Shown here: positions 1 to 8,894 of the stretch, one piece after another
How the letters are laid out: every line of letters begins with the position of its first letter
Numbering within the stretch: position 1 is the stretch's first letter
DNA from: Citreicoccus inhibens
Lineage (GTDB): Bacteria > Myxococcota > Myxococcia > Myxococcales > Myxococcaceae
Assembly: GCF_019039035.1 (NCBI RefSeq)
Contig: NZ_JAHNZT010000014.1
Span: 1 to 64,000, forward strand
Length of the DNA: 64,000 bases
Direction of reading: 5' to 3'
Made by a program: the position numbers and the translations under genes
Notes under the pieces: generated by a model
What the model saw: only the letters and a program-made list of their open reading frames with translations
Told to the model about the DNA's origin: nothing
Databases searched by the model: none

Positions 1-529
1 CCGGCTGCGGCGCGGCGGCGGGGGCCTCGGCCTCCGGCGCGGCGGCGACAGGCTGCGCCGGGGCGGGCGCGGCGGCGGGCTGGGCCGCCGGGGGCTGCTC
101 ACGGCGACGGCCACCCCCACGGGACTCCGACTCCGTGCGCAGGCGGGCGTTCTCGGACAGGGCGTGGGCCAGCTCCTCGCGGGTGCGCTCGAGCTGCTGG
201 CTCGCGCTGCGCTCGACCTCGGCGCGGGCCTTCACCAGGTCCTCGGCGCCCTTCTCACCCTCACGCTGCTCGAAGAGCTTGCGCTTGGTCTGCTTGAGCT
301 GCTCCTTGACCTCCTGGAGCTGGGTCCGCTGTTCGTCCAGTTCCTTCTGCTTGCGCTGGAGCTCCGACTCCGCCTTGGCGCGCGCCTTGGATTCGGTCTC
401 CAGCTCGCCACGGACCGTGGGGGACGACATGGCCGCCGGGCCAGTGCCCGCCGAGCCGCGATCGCCGAAGAGCAGGATGCCGAGCGTCACGGCAAACCCG
501 ATCGATACGAGGATGAGTGCAACCAGCAC
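1..529 (-). CDS. Membrane-anchored coiled-coil protein, C-terminus cut by the window edge
   Basis: The reading frame starts at a GTG at 529 with a good ribosome-binding site (GGAGG, about 8 bases upstream) and runs off the left edge with no stop. The first ~20 residues form one hydrophobic segment (VLVALILVSIGFAVTLGILL). About 110 residues of Glu/Lys/Arg/Gln-rich heptad-like sequence follow, which should be a long coiled coil, and then an Ala/Pro-rich tail. The layout suggests a protein held in the inner membrane by its N-terminus with a rod-like soluble part. I do not recognise a family and infer no function. The CDS is partial at its 3' end. Confidence 0.75.
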   Translation of the reverse strand, partial: MLVALILVSIGFAVTLGILLFGDRGSAGTGPAAMSSPTVRGELETESKARAKAESELQRKQKELDEQRTQLQEVKEQLKQTKRKLFEQREGEKGAEDLVKARAEVERSASQQLERTREELAHALSENARLRTESESRGGGRRREQPPAAQPAAAPAPAQPVAAAPEAEAPAAAPQP

Positions 530-883
530 GAGAATAACCTCCGGAATGCAAAAAGCGGGGCAGCCTAACGCCCGAACGCGGCCCGTCAAGGGTCCGCTGC
601 CAGACGCCCGCCCTTGGGGCTCTCTATGCCTTGGAGGAGGGGGGCCTGCACACCCGAAACTGGGCCCTCCTGTCCCAGCGGCGGGCGTCCGGGCCCGTGG
701 TCGCCCGTCCGGGGCGCCGGGAGTGCCTGGGGCGCATGTTGGACGGGGGACGGTGGGCGCGGCCCGCGTGCGTGTCGCGGTGCGGCAGGTGTCACTGCCT
801 CGGGAGGGCCTTTTCTTCGTGCGCGAGGAGCCGCGACACTGGCGGGCCCTACCGTGCATGCCACCCAAGGAGGGACCGCGGCC
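530..883. other. Divergent intergenic region, 354 bp
   Basis: This gap lies between the leftward coiled-coil gene and the rightward acyltransferase gene, so it should hold both promoters. Frames crossing it are very Arg/Pro/Gly-rich, lack ribosome-binding sites, and look like chance openings in G+C-rich DNA. I saw no convincing -35/-10 pair, hairpin or repeat. Confidence 0.5.
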
Positions 884-1759
884 ATGGCGCACCTGGACCT
901 GATTCCGAAGCGCGACCTGTCGAGCTTTCGCAAGCTGGCGATCGGCACCTGGAAGACGGCGTATGACCCCACCGTCTACGGGACGCTGACCGTGCGCATG
1001 GACAAGGCCATGGCCTACATCGAGGCCTTCCGCCAGCGCACGGGCATCCGCCTGACGGTGACGCACCTGGTGACGAAGGCGATGGCCGAGGCGCTGCACC
1101 GCTGCCCGGACGCCAACGCCATCCTGCGCTTCAACCGCATCTACCTGCGCAAGCAGGTGACGCTGTCCACGCTGGTGGTTCAGACGGACGACGGTGACGG
1201 GAAGGTGGACCTCACCTCCGCGCGCATCGAGGACGCGGACAAGAAGAGCCTGCGAGAGATTGCCGCGGACCTGGAGGAGGCCGTGCGCCGGGTGCGCGAG
1301 CGGCGCGACGCGGCGCTGGAGCGCGGCAAGAGCACGGTGCAGCGCATCCCGTACTTGTTCCTCAACGCCTTCACCTGGCTGCTGTCCTTCTTCATGTACA
1401 CGCTGAACCTGGACCTGCGCCGGTTGGGGATGCCCAAGGACGCGTTCGGCTCGGCCATCATCACCAACGTGGGCTCGCTGGGGTTGGACACCGCCTACGT
1501 GCCGCTCGCGCCGTACACGCGGGTGCCCATCTTCATCGCGCCGGGCGCGGTGAAGGAGGTGCCGGTGGTGGAGGACGGCCGCGTGGTGCCGGGCAAGGTG
1601 ATGAACATCAACGCCACGTTCGACCACCGCTTCATCGACGGGTTCCACGCGGGCGTGCTCGCGAACACGATGCGCGAGATGCTGGAGAACCCTTTCGAGC
1701 GCTTCGATGCGCTGCCCGAGCCAGCCCGTGAGCCCGAGGTCCCCGGGCTCGCGGGCTGA
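884..1759 (+). CDS. 2-oxo acid dehydrogenase E2-type acyltransferase, catalytic domain only
   Basis: The 291-residue product starts at ATG 884, ten bases after an AAGGAGG (867-873). It matches the CoA-dependent acyltransferase core of E2 subunits. The catalytic motif DHRFIDG near the C-terminus is intact, with the His that deprotonates CoA in this family. Full-length E2 proteins carry N-terminal lipoyl and E1/E3-binding domains; both are absent here. A hydrophobic stretch in the middle (around LFLNAFTWLLSFFMYTLNL) is also unusual. No E1 or E3 gene is nearby. It may acylate a substrate other than lipoamide, or work with lipoyl domains encoded elsewhere. Confidence 0.8.
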   Translation: MAHLDLIPKRDLSSFRKLAIGTWKTAYDPTVYGTLTVRMDKAMAYIEAFRQRTGIRLTVTHLVTKAMAEALHRCPDANAILRFNRIYLRKQVTLSTLVVQTDDGDGKVDLTSARIEDADKKSLREIAADLEEAVRRVRERRDAALERGKSTVQRIPYLFLNAFTWLLSFFMYTLNLDLRRLGMPKDAFGSAIITNVGSLGLDTAYVPLAPYTRVPIFIAPGAVKEVPVVEDGRVVPGKVMNINATFDHRFIDGFHAGVLANTMREMLENPFERFDALPEPAREPEVPGLAG

Positions 1760-1771
1760 GGCCCGCCAGCA

Positions 1772-2743
1772 TCAGTAGGCGTACTCCCAACCGCCGCGCT
1801 CGCGCGTCCCGCCGCGGCGCGCGCCCATCTCGCGGAGGCGGCGCACGCGCTCGGGAATCGGCGGGTGCGTGGAGAACAGCGACATCACGCCGCCGTGGTG
1901 CAGCGGGTTGACGATGAAGAGGTGGGACGTGGCGGGCGCGCGGTCGTAGGGCATGGCCTCGGCGCCGCGCTCCAGCTTCAGCAGCGCGCTGGCCAGCGCG
2001 TCGGGGTCGCCCGTCAGCTCCGCGCCCGTGGCGTCCGCGCCGTACTCGCGCGAGCGGCTCACCGCGAGCTGAAGCAGCGTGGCCGCCAGGGGCGCCACGA
2101 GCAGCAGGCCCAGGTTGGACAGCGCGCTGGCGAGCCCGCCTTCCCGCTCATCGCCGCGGCTGAGCATGCTGCCGCCGAACCAGAACAGCATCTGCGCCGC
2201 GTAGCTGATGATGCCCGCGAGCGTCGCGGCCACCGTGCCGATGAGCGTGTCGCGGTTGCGAACATGGCCCAGCTCGTGCGCGAGCACGCCCTCCAGCTCG
2301 CGCTGGTCGAGGATGTCGAGGATGCCCGCCGTCACCGCCACCGCGGCGTGGCTCGGGTTGCGTCCGGTGGCGAACGCATTGGGCTGCGCGGTGGGCAACA
2401 GGTAGACCTTGGGCTTGGGCATGCCCGCGCGCGCCGCCAGCCGCTCCACCATCTGGTGCAGCCAGGGCGCCTGCTCATAGGGGATGGGCCGCGCGCCGTG
2501 GATGGCCAGGGCGATGCGATCGCTGAACCAGTACGAGCCGAAGTTCATCACCACCGCGAAGAGGCCCGCCATCATCAGGCCCTGCGCGCCGCCCAGCCGC
2601 TGCCCGATGAGCAGCACGAGCGCCGTGAGGCCGGCCAGCAACACCGTCGTCTTGAGCGCGTTGCCCACGCGGTGCCAGCCGCCTCCCTTCAGCGGCGGAC
2701 CGTCCACGCGCCGAGCCGCTTGCTCCATGCTCCCGTTCGCCAT
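1772..2743 (-). CDS. htpX: HtpX-type M48 membrane metalloprotease
   Basis: HtpX is an inner-membrane zinc endopeptidase that degrades damaged membrane proteins and overlaps FtsH in quality control. The 323-residue product shows two N-terminal membrane segments, the zinc motif HELGH with its catalytic Glu, two further hydrophobic segments, and the third-ligand motif SREYGADATGA. That is the normal family order, and the length is slightly above the usual ~290. GGAGAG lies just upstream of the chosen ATG. A second in-frame ATG (MEQAARR) five codons later is possible. It converges with the acyltransferase gene, the two stops being only a few bases apart. Confidence 0.93.
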   Translation of the reverse strand: MANGSMEQAARRVDGPPLKGGGWHRVGNALKTTVLLAGLTALVLLIGQRLGGAQGLMMAGLFAVVMNFGSYWFSDRIALAIHGARPIPYEQAPWLHQMVERLAARAGMPKPKVYLLPTAQPNAFATGRNPSHAAVAVTAGILDILDQRELEGVLAHELGHVRNRDTLIGTVAATLAGIISYAAQMLFWFGGSMLSRGDEREGGLASALSNLGLLLVAPLAATLLQLAVSRSREYGADATGAELTGDPDALASALLKLERGAEAMPYDRAPATSHLFIVNPLHHGGVMSLFSTHPPIPERVRRLREMGARRGGTRERGGWEYAY

Positions 2744-2864
2744 GGCTCTCTCCGTGCCTTTCGCCTCCCGGGGGGAGGGCTTTCGGAGAACGTAAACAGG
2801 GGCAGGGGAGCGTCAATGCGAGCGGGTATTCGCGACCCCGGGTCTCCGCTGTCTCACGGGAGGG

Positions 2865-3272
2865 TCAGAGATAGAAACGGTCCACGACACCCGCGGTGCG
2901 CTGGAGGATGGCGCTCCAGCCCAGCCACACGTCCACGCCCGAGGCCTGGGCCTGCTGCTCGGCACCCAGCGCGCCGAGCGAGCCCGTGCACCCCGCGATG
3001 GTGCCCAGCCCGGAGTCGCGCACGTGTTCCAGCAGCGCGCGCGCGGTGGGCATGCCGCGCGCCTCGAAGCGGTCGCAGATGTCCTCCCGGCCCGCGAAGT
3101 CCGGCTCGTCCAGGCGGTCCTGGAGGAAGCGCTCCAGGGCCCACCAGAAGAGGTACAGCTCCACGCGGCGGCCCGAGGCCACCGCGGCGGCGGCGATGGA
3201 CAGGCCCTGGTGGACGCGGTCGTAGTCTCCGCTATGCAGGAAGACGATGACCTTGGGTGCGGGCACGCTCAC
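2865..3272 (-). CDS. DsrE/DsrF-like small protein
   Basis: The 135-residue product has the DsrE-type alpha/beta pattern: an N-terminal strand (KVIVFLHSG), a helix reading GLSIAAAAVASGRRVELYLFWWAL, and a C-terminal segment with Cys in the context TIAGCTGS. DsrE-family proteins bind or relay sulfur, or act as small oxidoreductase-like partners. A Cys at this position is compatible with that, but the substrate is unknown. It lies downstream of htpX on the same strand order but is separated from it, and it is divergent from the mevalonate operon. The exact subfamily is uncertain. Confidence 0.72.
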   Translation of the reverse strand: MSVPAPKVIVFLHSGDYDRVHQGLSIAAAAVASGRRVELYLFWWALERFLQDRLDEPDFAGREDICDRFEARGMPTARALLEHVRDSGLGTIAGCTGSLGALGAEQQAQASGVDVWLGWSAILQRTAGVVDRFYL

Positions 3273-3442
3273 GGGGTCCGCTCATACCGTCCGCGGGCGG
3301 CGTCCGTCCATTCATGGCCACCGGCCGACCACCCGGGCCCTTTGGCTTGCACCCCGCCCCCCCCGCTTGCTAGGAAACCCACGCCCATTCGGGCACTTAC
3401 GCGACACTTCGAGGCCCCAACCGGGGGGCGGGCGAAAGCGAG

Positions 3443-4501
3443 ATGGGCGAGGACACGACAGCCAGGCGCAAGGATTCCCACCTCGACCTTTGCGCTACCG
3501 GTGAAGTCGAGCCCCGCGAGAACCGCACCCTGTTGGAGGATGTCCGGCTCATCCACTGCGCCATGCCAGAGCTGGCGGTGGACGAGGTGGACCTGTCGGC
3601 GAGCTTCCTGGGCAAGCGCCTGCGCTACCCGCTGCTCGTGACGGGCATGACGGGCGGCACCGAGCGCGCGGGCGCCGTGAACCGGGACCTGGCGCTCCTG
3701 GCCGAGCGCAACGGCCTGGCGTTCGGCGTGGGCAGCCAGCGGGCCATGGCGGAGGACGCGGCGCGCGCGGCCTCGTATCAAGTGCGCGACGTGGCGCCCA
3801 CCGTGGCGCTGGTGGGCAACATCGGGCTGTACCAGGCGGTGGGGCTGGGCGTGGACGGCGTGCGTCGGTTGGCGGATGCCATTGGCGCGGACGGCATGGC
3901 GCTGCACCTCAACGCGGGCCAGGAGCTCACCCAGCCCGAGGGCGATCGCGACTTTCGCGGTGGCTACCCGGTGGTGGAAGGGCTGGTGCGCGCGTTCGGC
4001 GACCGCCTGCTCGTGAAGGAGACTGGGTGCGGCATTGGCCCGGACGTCGCGCGGCGGCTCGCGGAGCTGGGCGTGCGGAACATCGACGTGTCGGGATTGG
4101 GCGGCACGTCGTGGGTGCGGGTGGAGCAGCTTCGCGCGCGGGGCGTGCAGGCGCAGGTGGGCGCCGAGTTCAGCGGCTGGGGCATCCCCACCGCGGCGGC
4201 GATCGCCAGCGTGCGCCGCGCCGTGGGCCCGGATGTCTGCCTGGTGGGCAGTGGCGGGCTGCGCACCGGGCTGGATGTGGCCAAGGCCATCGCGCTGGGC
4301 GCGGACCTGGGCGGGCTGGCGCTGCCGCTGTTCCGCGCGCAACAGGCGGGCGGACTCGAGGGCGCCGAGGAAGCACTCCAGGTCATCCTCGCCGGGCTGC
4401 GGCAGGCGCTCGTCCTGACGGGCAGCAGAAGCTGCGCTGAACTGCGGCAGCGACCCCGGGTGATTTTCGGAGAGTTGAAGGATTGGATGGCGGCGCTGTA
4501 G
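3443..4501 (+). CDS. fni: Type II isopentenyl-diphosphate delta-isomerase (FMN-dependent)
   Basis: This enzyme interconverts IPP and DMAPP using reduced FMN and Mg2+ and lies at the end of the mevalonate pathway. The 352-residue product has the family signature RKDSH at residues 9-13, the FMN-site motif VTGMTGG near residue 70, GVGSQRAM near 95, the Gln/Glu region NAGQE..QPEGDRDF, and the late glycine-rich phosphate-binding loops SGLGGTSW and GSGGLRTG. Length is normal. It is the first gene of a five-gene operon; a 32-bp gap precedes HMG-CoA reductase. It belongs to the type II family, unrelated to Nudix type I isomerases. Confidence 0.96.
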   Translation: MGEDTTARRKDSHLDLCATGEVEPRENRTLLEDVRLIHCAMPELAVDEVDLSASFLGKRLRYPLLVTGMTGGTERAGAVNRDLALLAERNGLAFGVGSQRAMAEDAARAASYQVRDVAPTVALVGNIGLYQAVGLGVDGVRRLADAIGADGMALHLNAGQELTQPEGDRDFRGGYPVVEGLVRAFGDRLLVKETGCGIGPDVARRLAELGVRNIDVSGLGGTSWVRVEQLRARGVQAQVGAEFSGWGIPTAAAIASVRRAVGPDVCLVGSGGLRTGLDVAKAIALGADLGGLALPLFRAQQAGGLEGAEEALQVILAGLRQALVLTGSRSCAELRQRPRVIFGELKDWMAAL

Positions 4502-4533
4502 AGGGGTGCCGTGACGCAGTGGGAAGGAAGACA

Positions 4534-5862
4534 ATGTCTGACACCGTGACGTCCCGGCTCTCCGGGTTCCACAAGCTGCCGCTGGAGGAGCGCCACGCGC
4601 AGCTCGCCCGGATGTTCCGGCTCACGCCCGAGGACCTGGCGCAGTTGCGGGGCGTCGACGGGCTCGACCTGGGGTTGGCCAACCAGATGATCGAGAACGC
4701 GGTGGGGACCTTCTCCCTGCCGCTGGGCCTGGGACTGAACCTCTCCGTCAACGGGCGCGACTACCTGGTGCCCATGGCGGTGGAAGAGCCGTCCGTGGTG
4801 GCGGCCGTGTCGTTCGCCGCGAAGATCGTCCGCGAGTCCGGCGGCTTCACCGCCGAGGCCGACGACTCGATGATGATCGGCCAGGTGCAGCTGACGCGGT
4901 ACGGGGATCCGGTCGAAGCGACCGAGAAGATTCTCGCCGCCAAGGAGCAGATCCTCGCGCTGGCCAACAGCTTCCACCCGAGCATGGTGGCGCGCGGCGG
5001 CGGTGCCCGGGACGTGGAGGTTCGCCTGTTGCCGGCGCCCGAGGGCCCGCGCGGCGAGCCGCTGCTCATCGTCCACCTGCTCATCGACACGCAGGAGGCG
5101 ATGGGGGCCAACCTCATCAACACGATGGCCGAGGGCGTGGCGCCGCTCATCGAGCAGGTGACGGGCGGCAAGGTGTACCTGCGCATCCTGTCCAACCTGG
5201 CGGACCGCCGGCTGGCGCGCGCCATGTGCCGCATCCCCGTGCCCATGCTGGCGGACTTCGAGATGCCGGGCGAGCTCATCGCCGAGGGCATCGCGCAGGC
5301 GAGCCGCTTCGCGCAGGCGGATCCGTACCGCGCGGCCACGCACAACAAGGGCGTGATGAACGGCATCGACTCGGTGGCCATCGCCACGGGGCAGGACTGG
5401 CGCGCCATCGAGGCGGGCGCGCATGCCTTCGCGTGCCGTGATGGCCAGTACCGTCCGCTGTCCTCCTGGTATCTGGAGGAGGGGCACCTGGTGGGCCGCA
5501 TCGAGCTGCCCATGGCGCTGGGCACGGTGGGCGGCCCCATCAAGGTCCACCCGGGCGTGCAGGTGGGGCTGAAGCTGCTGCGCGCCAACAGCGTGCGCGA
5601 GCTGTCCATGGTCTTCGCGGCGGTGGGGCTGGCGCAGAACTTCGCGGCGCTCCGGGCCCTGGGCTCGGTGGGCATCCAGAAGGGCCACATGGCCCTGCAC
5701 GCGCGCTGCGTGGCGGTGACGGCGGGCGCGCGCGGCGACTGGGTGGAGAAGATTGCCAACCTGCTGGTGAAGGCCGGGCACGTGAAGGTGGAGAAGGCGC
5801 GCGAGATCCTCGCGAGCCTCCCCGCCGACGAGGCGCGGGCCGCCACCGGAACCACCGGCTGA
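4534..5862 (+). CDS. mvaA: Hydroxymethylglutaryl-CoA reductase, class II
   Basis: It catalyses NAD(P)H-dependent reduction of HMG-CoA to mevalonate. The start is ATG 4534 behind GGAAGGAAG. The 442-residue product has the bacterial class II features: ENAVGTFSLPLG, the catalytic Glu in MAVEEPSVVAA (near residue 84), the dinucleotide-binding EAMGANLINTM, the Lys/Asp region HNKGVMNGIDSV, and the late catalytic His in KGHMALHAR. No membrane anchor is present, as expected for class II. Neighbouring genes carry mevalonate onward, so the role here should be biosynthetic rather than mevalonate degradation. HMG-CoA synthase is not in this window. Confidence 0.96.
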   Translation: MSDTVTSRLSGFHKLPLEERHAQLARMFRLTPEDLAQLRGVDGLDLGLANQMIENAVGTFSLPLGLGLNLSVNGRDYLVPMAVEEPSVVAAVSFAAKIVRESGGFTAEADDSMMIGQVQLTRYGDPVEATEKILAAKEQILALANSFHPSMVARGGGARDVEVRLLPAPEGPRGEPLLIVHLLIDTQEAMGANLINTMAEGVAPLIEQVTGGKVYLRILSNLADRRLARAMCRIPVPMLADFEMPGELIAEGIAQASRFAQADPYRAATHNKGVMNGIDSVAIATGQDWRAIEAGAHAFACRDGQYRPLSSWYLEEGHLVGRIELPMALGTVGGPIKVHPGVQVGLKLLRANSVRELSMVFAAVGLAQNFAALRALGSVGIQKGHMALHARCVAVTAGARGDWVEKIANLLVKAGHVKVEKAREILASLPADEARAATGTTG

Positions 5863-5875
5863 CCTGGGCGTGCCC

Positions 5876-6814
5876 ATGGCTCCTGCACCGACTCCCCTCG
5901 TCACCTTCGGCGCTGGCAAGGTCATCCTGCTGGGCGAGCACAGCGTGGTGTACGGCCACGCGGCCCTGGCGGGACCGCTCTCGCAAGGGGTGACGGCTCG
6001 CGGCGTGCCCGCGCGCAAGTGTCAGCTCTCGCTCCCGGCGGAGCTGTCCCGGCCGCAGCGCAAGCTGCTCACCCAGGCCTTCGCCCGCGCGGCGAAGCTC
6101 GTCGGCGAGCCTCCGGTGAAGGTGACGCTGGAGCCCAAGCTGCCCTTGTCCATGGGGCTGGGCAGCTCGGCGGCGCTGGCGGTGGCCACCTCGCGGCTGC
6201 TGCTCCAGGCCGCGGCCCTGCCCGCGAAGCCCAAGGACGTGGCGCGCGTGGCGTGGGCGATGGAGCAGGAGTTCCACGGCACGCCCTCGGGCGTGGACCA
6301 CACCACCAGCGCGGAGGAGCAGCTCATCCTCTACCGCCGCGTGCTGGACTCGACCCCCGCGACGGGCCGGGCTCGCGTGGTGAAGAGCCCTCGGGCGTTG
6401 AAGGTGCTGGTGGCGCTGGCTGGCGAGCGCAGTCCCACGAAGGTGACGGTGGGGGCGTTGCGCGAGCGGCAGAAGCGTTGGCCGGAGCGCTACAAGCGGC
6501 TCTTCACGGAGATTGGCCGGCTGGCGGCAGAGGCCGCGCGCTCGGTGGAGTCCGGTGACCTGGAGGCGCTGGGGGACGCGATGAACGTCAACCACGGTCT
6601 CCTGGCGGCCCTGGGGCTGTCCTCCCCCTCCTTGGAGGACATGGTGTACCGCCTGCGCGCGATGGGAGCGCTGGGCGCCAAGCTCACCGGGGCCGGCGGC
6701 GACGGGGGCGCTGTCATCGGCCTCTTCCTCGAACCTGAACCCGTGGTGGAGACACTCACCCGCGCGGGCGTGCGCTGCTTTGCCAGCCAGCTCGCGGGGC
6801 CGCGGGCGTTGTGA
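5876..6814 (+). CDS. mvk: Mevalonate kinase (GHMP family)
   Basis: It phosphorylates mevalonate to 5-phosphomevalonate with ATP. The three GHMP-kinase motifs are visible in order: GKVILLGEHSVVYG at the N-terminus, the phosphate-binding loop PLSMGLGSSAALAVA, and KLTGAGGDGGAV near the C-terminus. Asp in SGVDHTTS is the likely catalytic base. The gene begins 13 bp after the reductase stop. The start is ATG 5876; an in-frame GTG at 5870 is the alternative, and neither has a strong ribosome-binding site, which suggests translational coupling. The product is 312 residues, typical of bacterial mevalonate kinases. Confidence 0.94.
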   Translation: MAPAPTPLVTFGAGKVILLGEHSVVYGHAALAGPLSQGVTARGVPARKCQLSLPAELSRPQRKLLTQAFARAAKLVGEPPVKVTLEPKLPLSMGLGSSAALAVATSRLLLQAAALPAKPKDVARVAWAMEQEFHGTPSGVDHTTSAEEQLILYRRVLDSTPATGRARVVKSPRALKVLVALAGERSPTKVTVGALRERQKRWPERYKRLFTEIGRLAAEAARSVESGDLEALGDAMNVNHGLLAALGLSSPSLEDMVYRLRAMGALGAKLTGAGGDGGAVIGLFLEPEPVVETLTRAGVRCFASQLAGPRAL

Positions 6815-6824
6815 GAGTCCTTGC

Positions 6825-7811
6825 ATGAAAGCGACTGCGCTGGCGCATCCCAACATCGCCCTCGTGAAGTACTGGGGGAAGCGGGATGACGCCCTCATCC
6901 TTCCGCACCAGTCCAGCCTGTCCCTGACGCTCGCGCCCATGTCGGTGACGACGACGGTGGAGTTCGGCGTGGCGGCGGACCAGGTGGAGATCAACGGCCA
7001 CGTGTCCAAGGGCAGCGAGCGCGAGCGCGTGCTGCGCCTGTTGGACGCGCTGCGCGCCGAGGGGCGCCAGGCCCTGGGCCCGGCGCGCGTGGTGTCTCGC
7101 GGTGACTTCCCCATGGCGGCGGGGCTGGCGAGCAGCGCGGCGGGCTTCGCGGCGCTGGCGGTGGCGGCGCGCGCGGCGGCGGAGCTGCCCGCGGATCCAA
7201 AGTCCGCCAGCGTGTTGTCGCGCCTGGGCAGCGGCTCGGCGTGCCGCAGCGTGCAGGGCGGCTTCTGCGAGTGGCAGCGGGGCGAGCGCGCGGACGGCGC
7301 GGACAGCTACGCGGTGCAGCGCTTCGACGCCGGCCACTGGCCGGAGCTGCGCATGGTGGTGGCCATCCTCGACCGCGGCGAGAAAGAGGTGAAGTCGCGG
7401 GACGGGATGAAGCACACGGTGGACACCAGCCCGTACTACCCCGCGTGGGTGAAGGACGCGGAGGCCGAGGTGCCGCGCGCGCGGGATATCATCGCGCGTC
7501 GCGACCTGGAGGCGCTCGGCGACCTGTGTGAGCGCAACGCGTGGCGCATGCACGCCACGTCGTTCGCGGCGGATCCACCGCTCAGCTACATGAGCGCGGC
7601 GACGCTCGGGCTCATCCAGCACCTGCGTGAGCACCGGAAGAAGGGCATCCCGGTGTGGTTCACGCTGGACGCGGGGCCCAACCCGGTGCTGCTCACGGAC
7701 GCGGCGCACGAAGTGGCGGCCGAGGCCCTTGCTCGCGCGTGCGGCGCGCTGGACGTGGTGCGGTGCGTGCCGGGCGGCGACGCGGTGCTGCGCACGGAGC
7801 ACCTCTTCTGA
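6825..7811 (+). CDS. mvaD: Diphosphomevalonate decarboxylase
   Basis: It converts diphosphomevalonate plus ATP to isopentenyl diphosphate, CO2, ADP and Pi. The start is ATG 6825. The 328-residue product begins with the diagnostic segment HPNIALVKYWGKRDD, followed by SSLSLTL, the GHMP loop GDFPMAAGLASSAAGFA, the segment SRLGSGSACRS that binds substrate, and the late TLDAGPNP with the catalytic Asp. Length matches the family. The gene starts 10 bp after mevalonate kinase and its TGA overlaps the next ATG (TGATG), so it is firmly inside the operon. Confidence 0.95.
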   Translation: MKATALAHPNIALVKYWGKRDDALILPHQSSLSLTLAPMSVTTTVEFGVAADQVEINGHVSKGSERERVLRLLDALRAEGRQALGPARVVSRGDFPMAAGLASSAAGFAALAVAARAAAELPADPKSASVLSRLGSGSACRSVQGGFCEWQRGERADGADSYAVQRFDAGHWPELRMVVAILDRGEKEVKSRDGMKHTVDTSPYYPAWVKDAEAEVPRARDIIARRDLEALGDLCERNAWRMHATSFAADPPLSYMSAATLGLIQHLREHRKKGIPVWFTLDAGPNPVLLTDAAHEVAAEALARACGALDVVRCVPGGDAVLRTEHLF

Positions 7812-8890
7812 TGGACCGGGCCCTCTCCGCACCGGGCAAGCTGTTCGTCTCGGGCGAGTACGCGGTGCTGTGGGGCGGCGTGGCGCGTGTGGCCGCCGTG
7901 GCGCCGCGCACGCACGCGTACGTGCGCCGCCGAGCGGATGCGCGGGTCCACGTGTGTTTGGAAGAGGGCACGCTCGCCGGAAGCATGACGCCCCTGGGCG
8001 TGCGCTGGGAGCGCGACGTCCCCGCGGGCTTCTCCTTCGTGGCGCGCACGCTGGATGAGGCGCTGCGAGCCCACGGCCGCGCCAGCGTGGGCTTCGACCT
8101 CGCGATCGCGCCCGGAGCGGTGGGACCCAACGGGCACAAGCTGGGCATGGGCGGCAGCGCCTGCGCGACGGTGCTGGCGGCCGAGGCCGCGCGCTTCGTG
8201 TTGGAGGCTCGCTTCGATGCGTTGAAGCTCGCGTTGGTGGCGCACGCGCTGGGGCAGGGTGGCAAGGGCAGCGGTGGCGACGTGGCGGCGAGCTTCACCG
8301 GCAGCCTGTTGCGCTACCGCCGCTATGACGTGGCGCCGCTCGCGGAGGCGAGCAACACGGGCCGCTTCCTCGCCGCGCTCGCGGAGTCCGCGCCCGTGGA
8401 TGCGTGGCGGCTGCCCGCGCCGCGCGTCGCCATGGCCTACGCCTTCACGGGCGAGAGCGCCTCCACCAAGGTCCTCATCTCGCAAGTCGAGGCCCGGCTG
8501 AGTGAAGCGGGCCGGGGCGACTTCGTGGCGCGCTCGGACGCGTTGGGGTTGGAAGTGGAGGCCGGGCTGAGCGGGGGAGACTTCCGCGCCTTCACCGACG
8601 CCGTGAAGGCCCAGCACGCGCTGCTCTTGGAGTTGGGCCCGCTGGAGACCGAGGGCATGCGCCGCGTGCTCGCGCTGGCCGGCGCCTATGGCTGCGCGGG
8701 CAAGCTGTCCGGTGCGGGCGGAGGCGACGGGTGCATCCTCTTCGCGCCGGATGTCGCGGCTCGGGATGCGCTGCGCGAGGGCTTGGAGTCGCGCGGGTTC
8801 CTGACCCTGCCGCTGGACGTGGAGCCCGGCGTGCGCGGCGAGGCCGTGACGGATGCTCGGCTGCGCGGCTGGGTCGACGCGCGCGCCTGA
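7811..8890 (+). CDS. Phosphomevalonate kinase (GHMP family)
   Basis: It phosphorylates 5-phosphomevalonate to the diphosphate, supplying the decarboxylase encoded just before it. ATG 7811 overlaps the preceding stop. The 359-residue product has GHMP motifs SAPGKLFVSGEYAVL, KLGMGGSACATV and KLSGAGGGDGC, and the phosphomevalonate-kinase-like run GKGSGGDVAASFTG. The second motif has GMGGS where many family members read GLGSS, a mild variation. Assignment to phosphomevalonate rather than another GHMP substrate rests on these motifs plus operon context: every other step from HMG-CoA to IPP is accounted for. Confidence 0.92.
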   Translation: MDRALSAPGKLFVSGEYAVLWGGVARVAAVAPRTHAYVRRRADARVHVCLEEGTLAGSMTPLGVRWERDVPAGFSFVARTLDEALRAHGRASVGFDLAIAPGAVGPNGHKLGMGGSACATVLAAEAARFVLEARFDALKLALVAHALGQGGKGSGGDVAASFTGSLLRYRRYDVAPLAEASNTGRFLAALAESAPVDAWRLPAPRVAMAYAFTGESASTKVLISQVEARLSEAGRGDFVARSDALGLEVEAGLSGGDFRAFTDAVKAQHALLLELGPLETEGMRRVLALAGAYGCAGKLSGAGGGDGCILFAPDVAARDALREGLESRGFLTLPLDVEPGVRGEAVTDARLRGWVDARA

Positions 8891-8894
8891 GCGC

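Noticed and set aside
586-972. Leftward open frame across the 530-883 gap and into the acyltransferase gene
   Set aside because: Arg/Pro-rich composition, no ribosome-binding site, and overlap with a gene of clear function; a chance frame in G+C-rich DNA.
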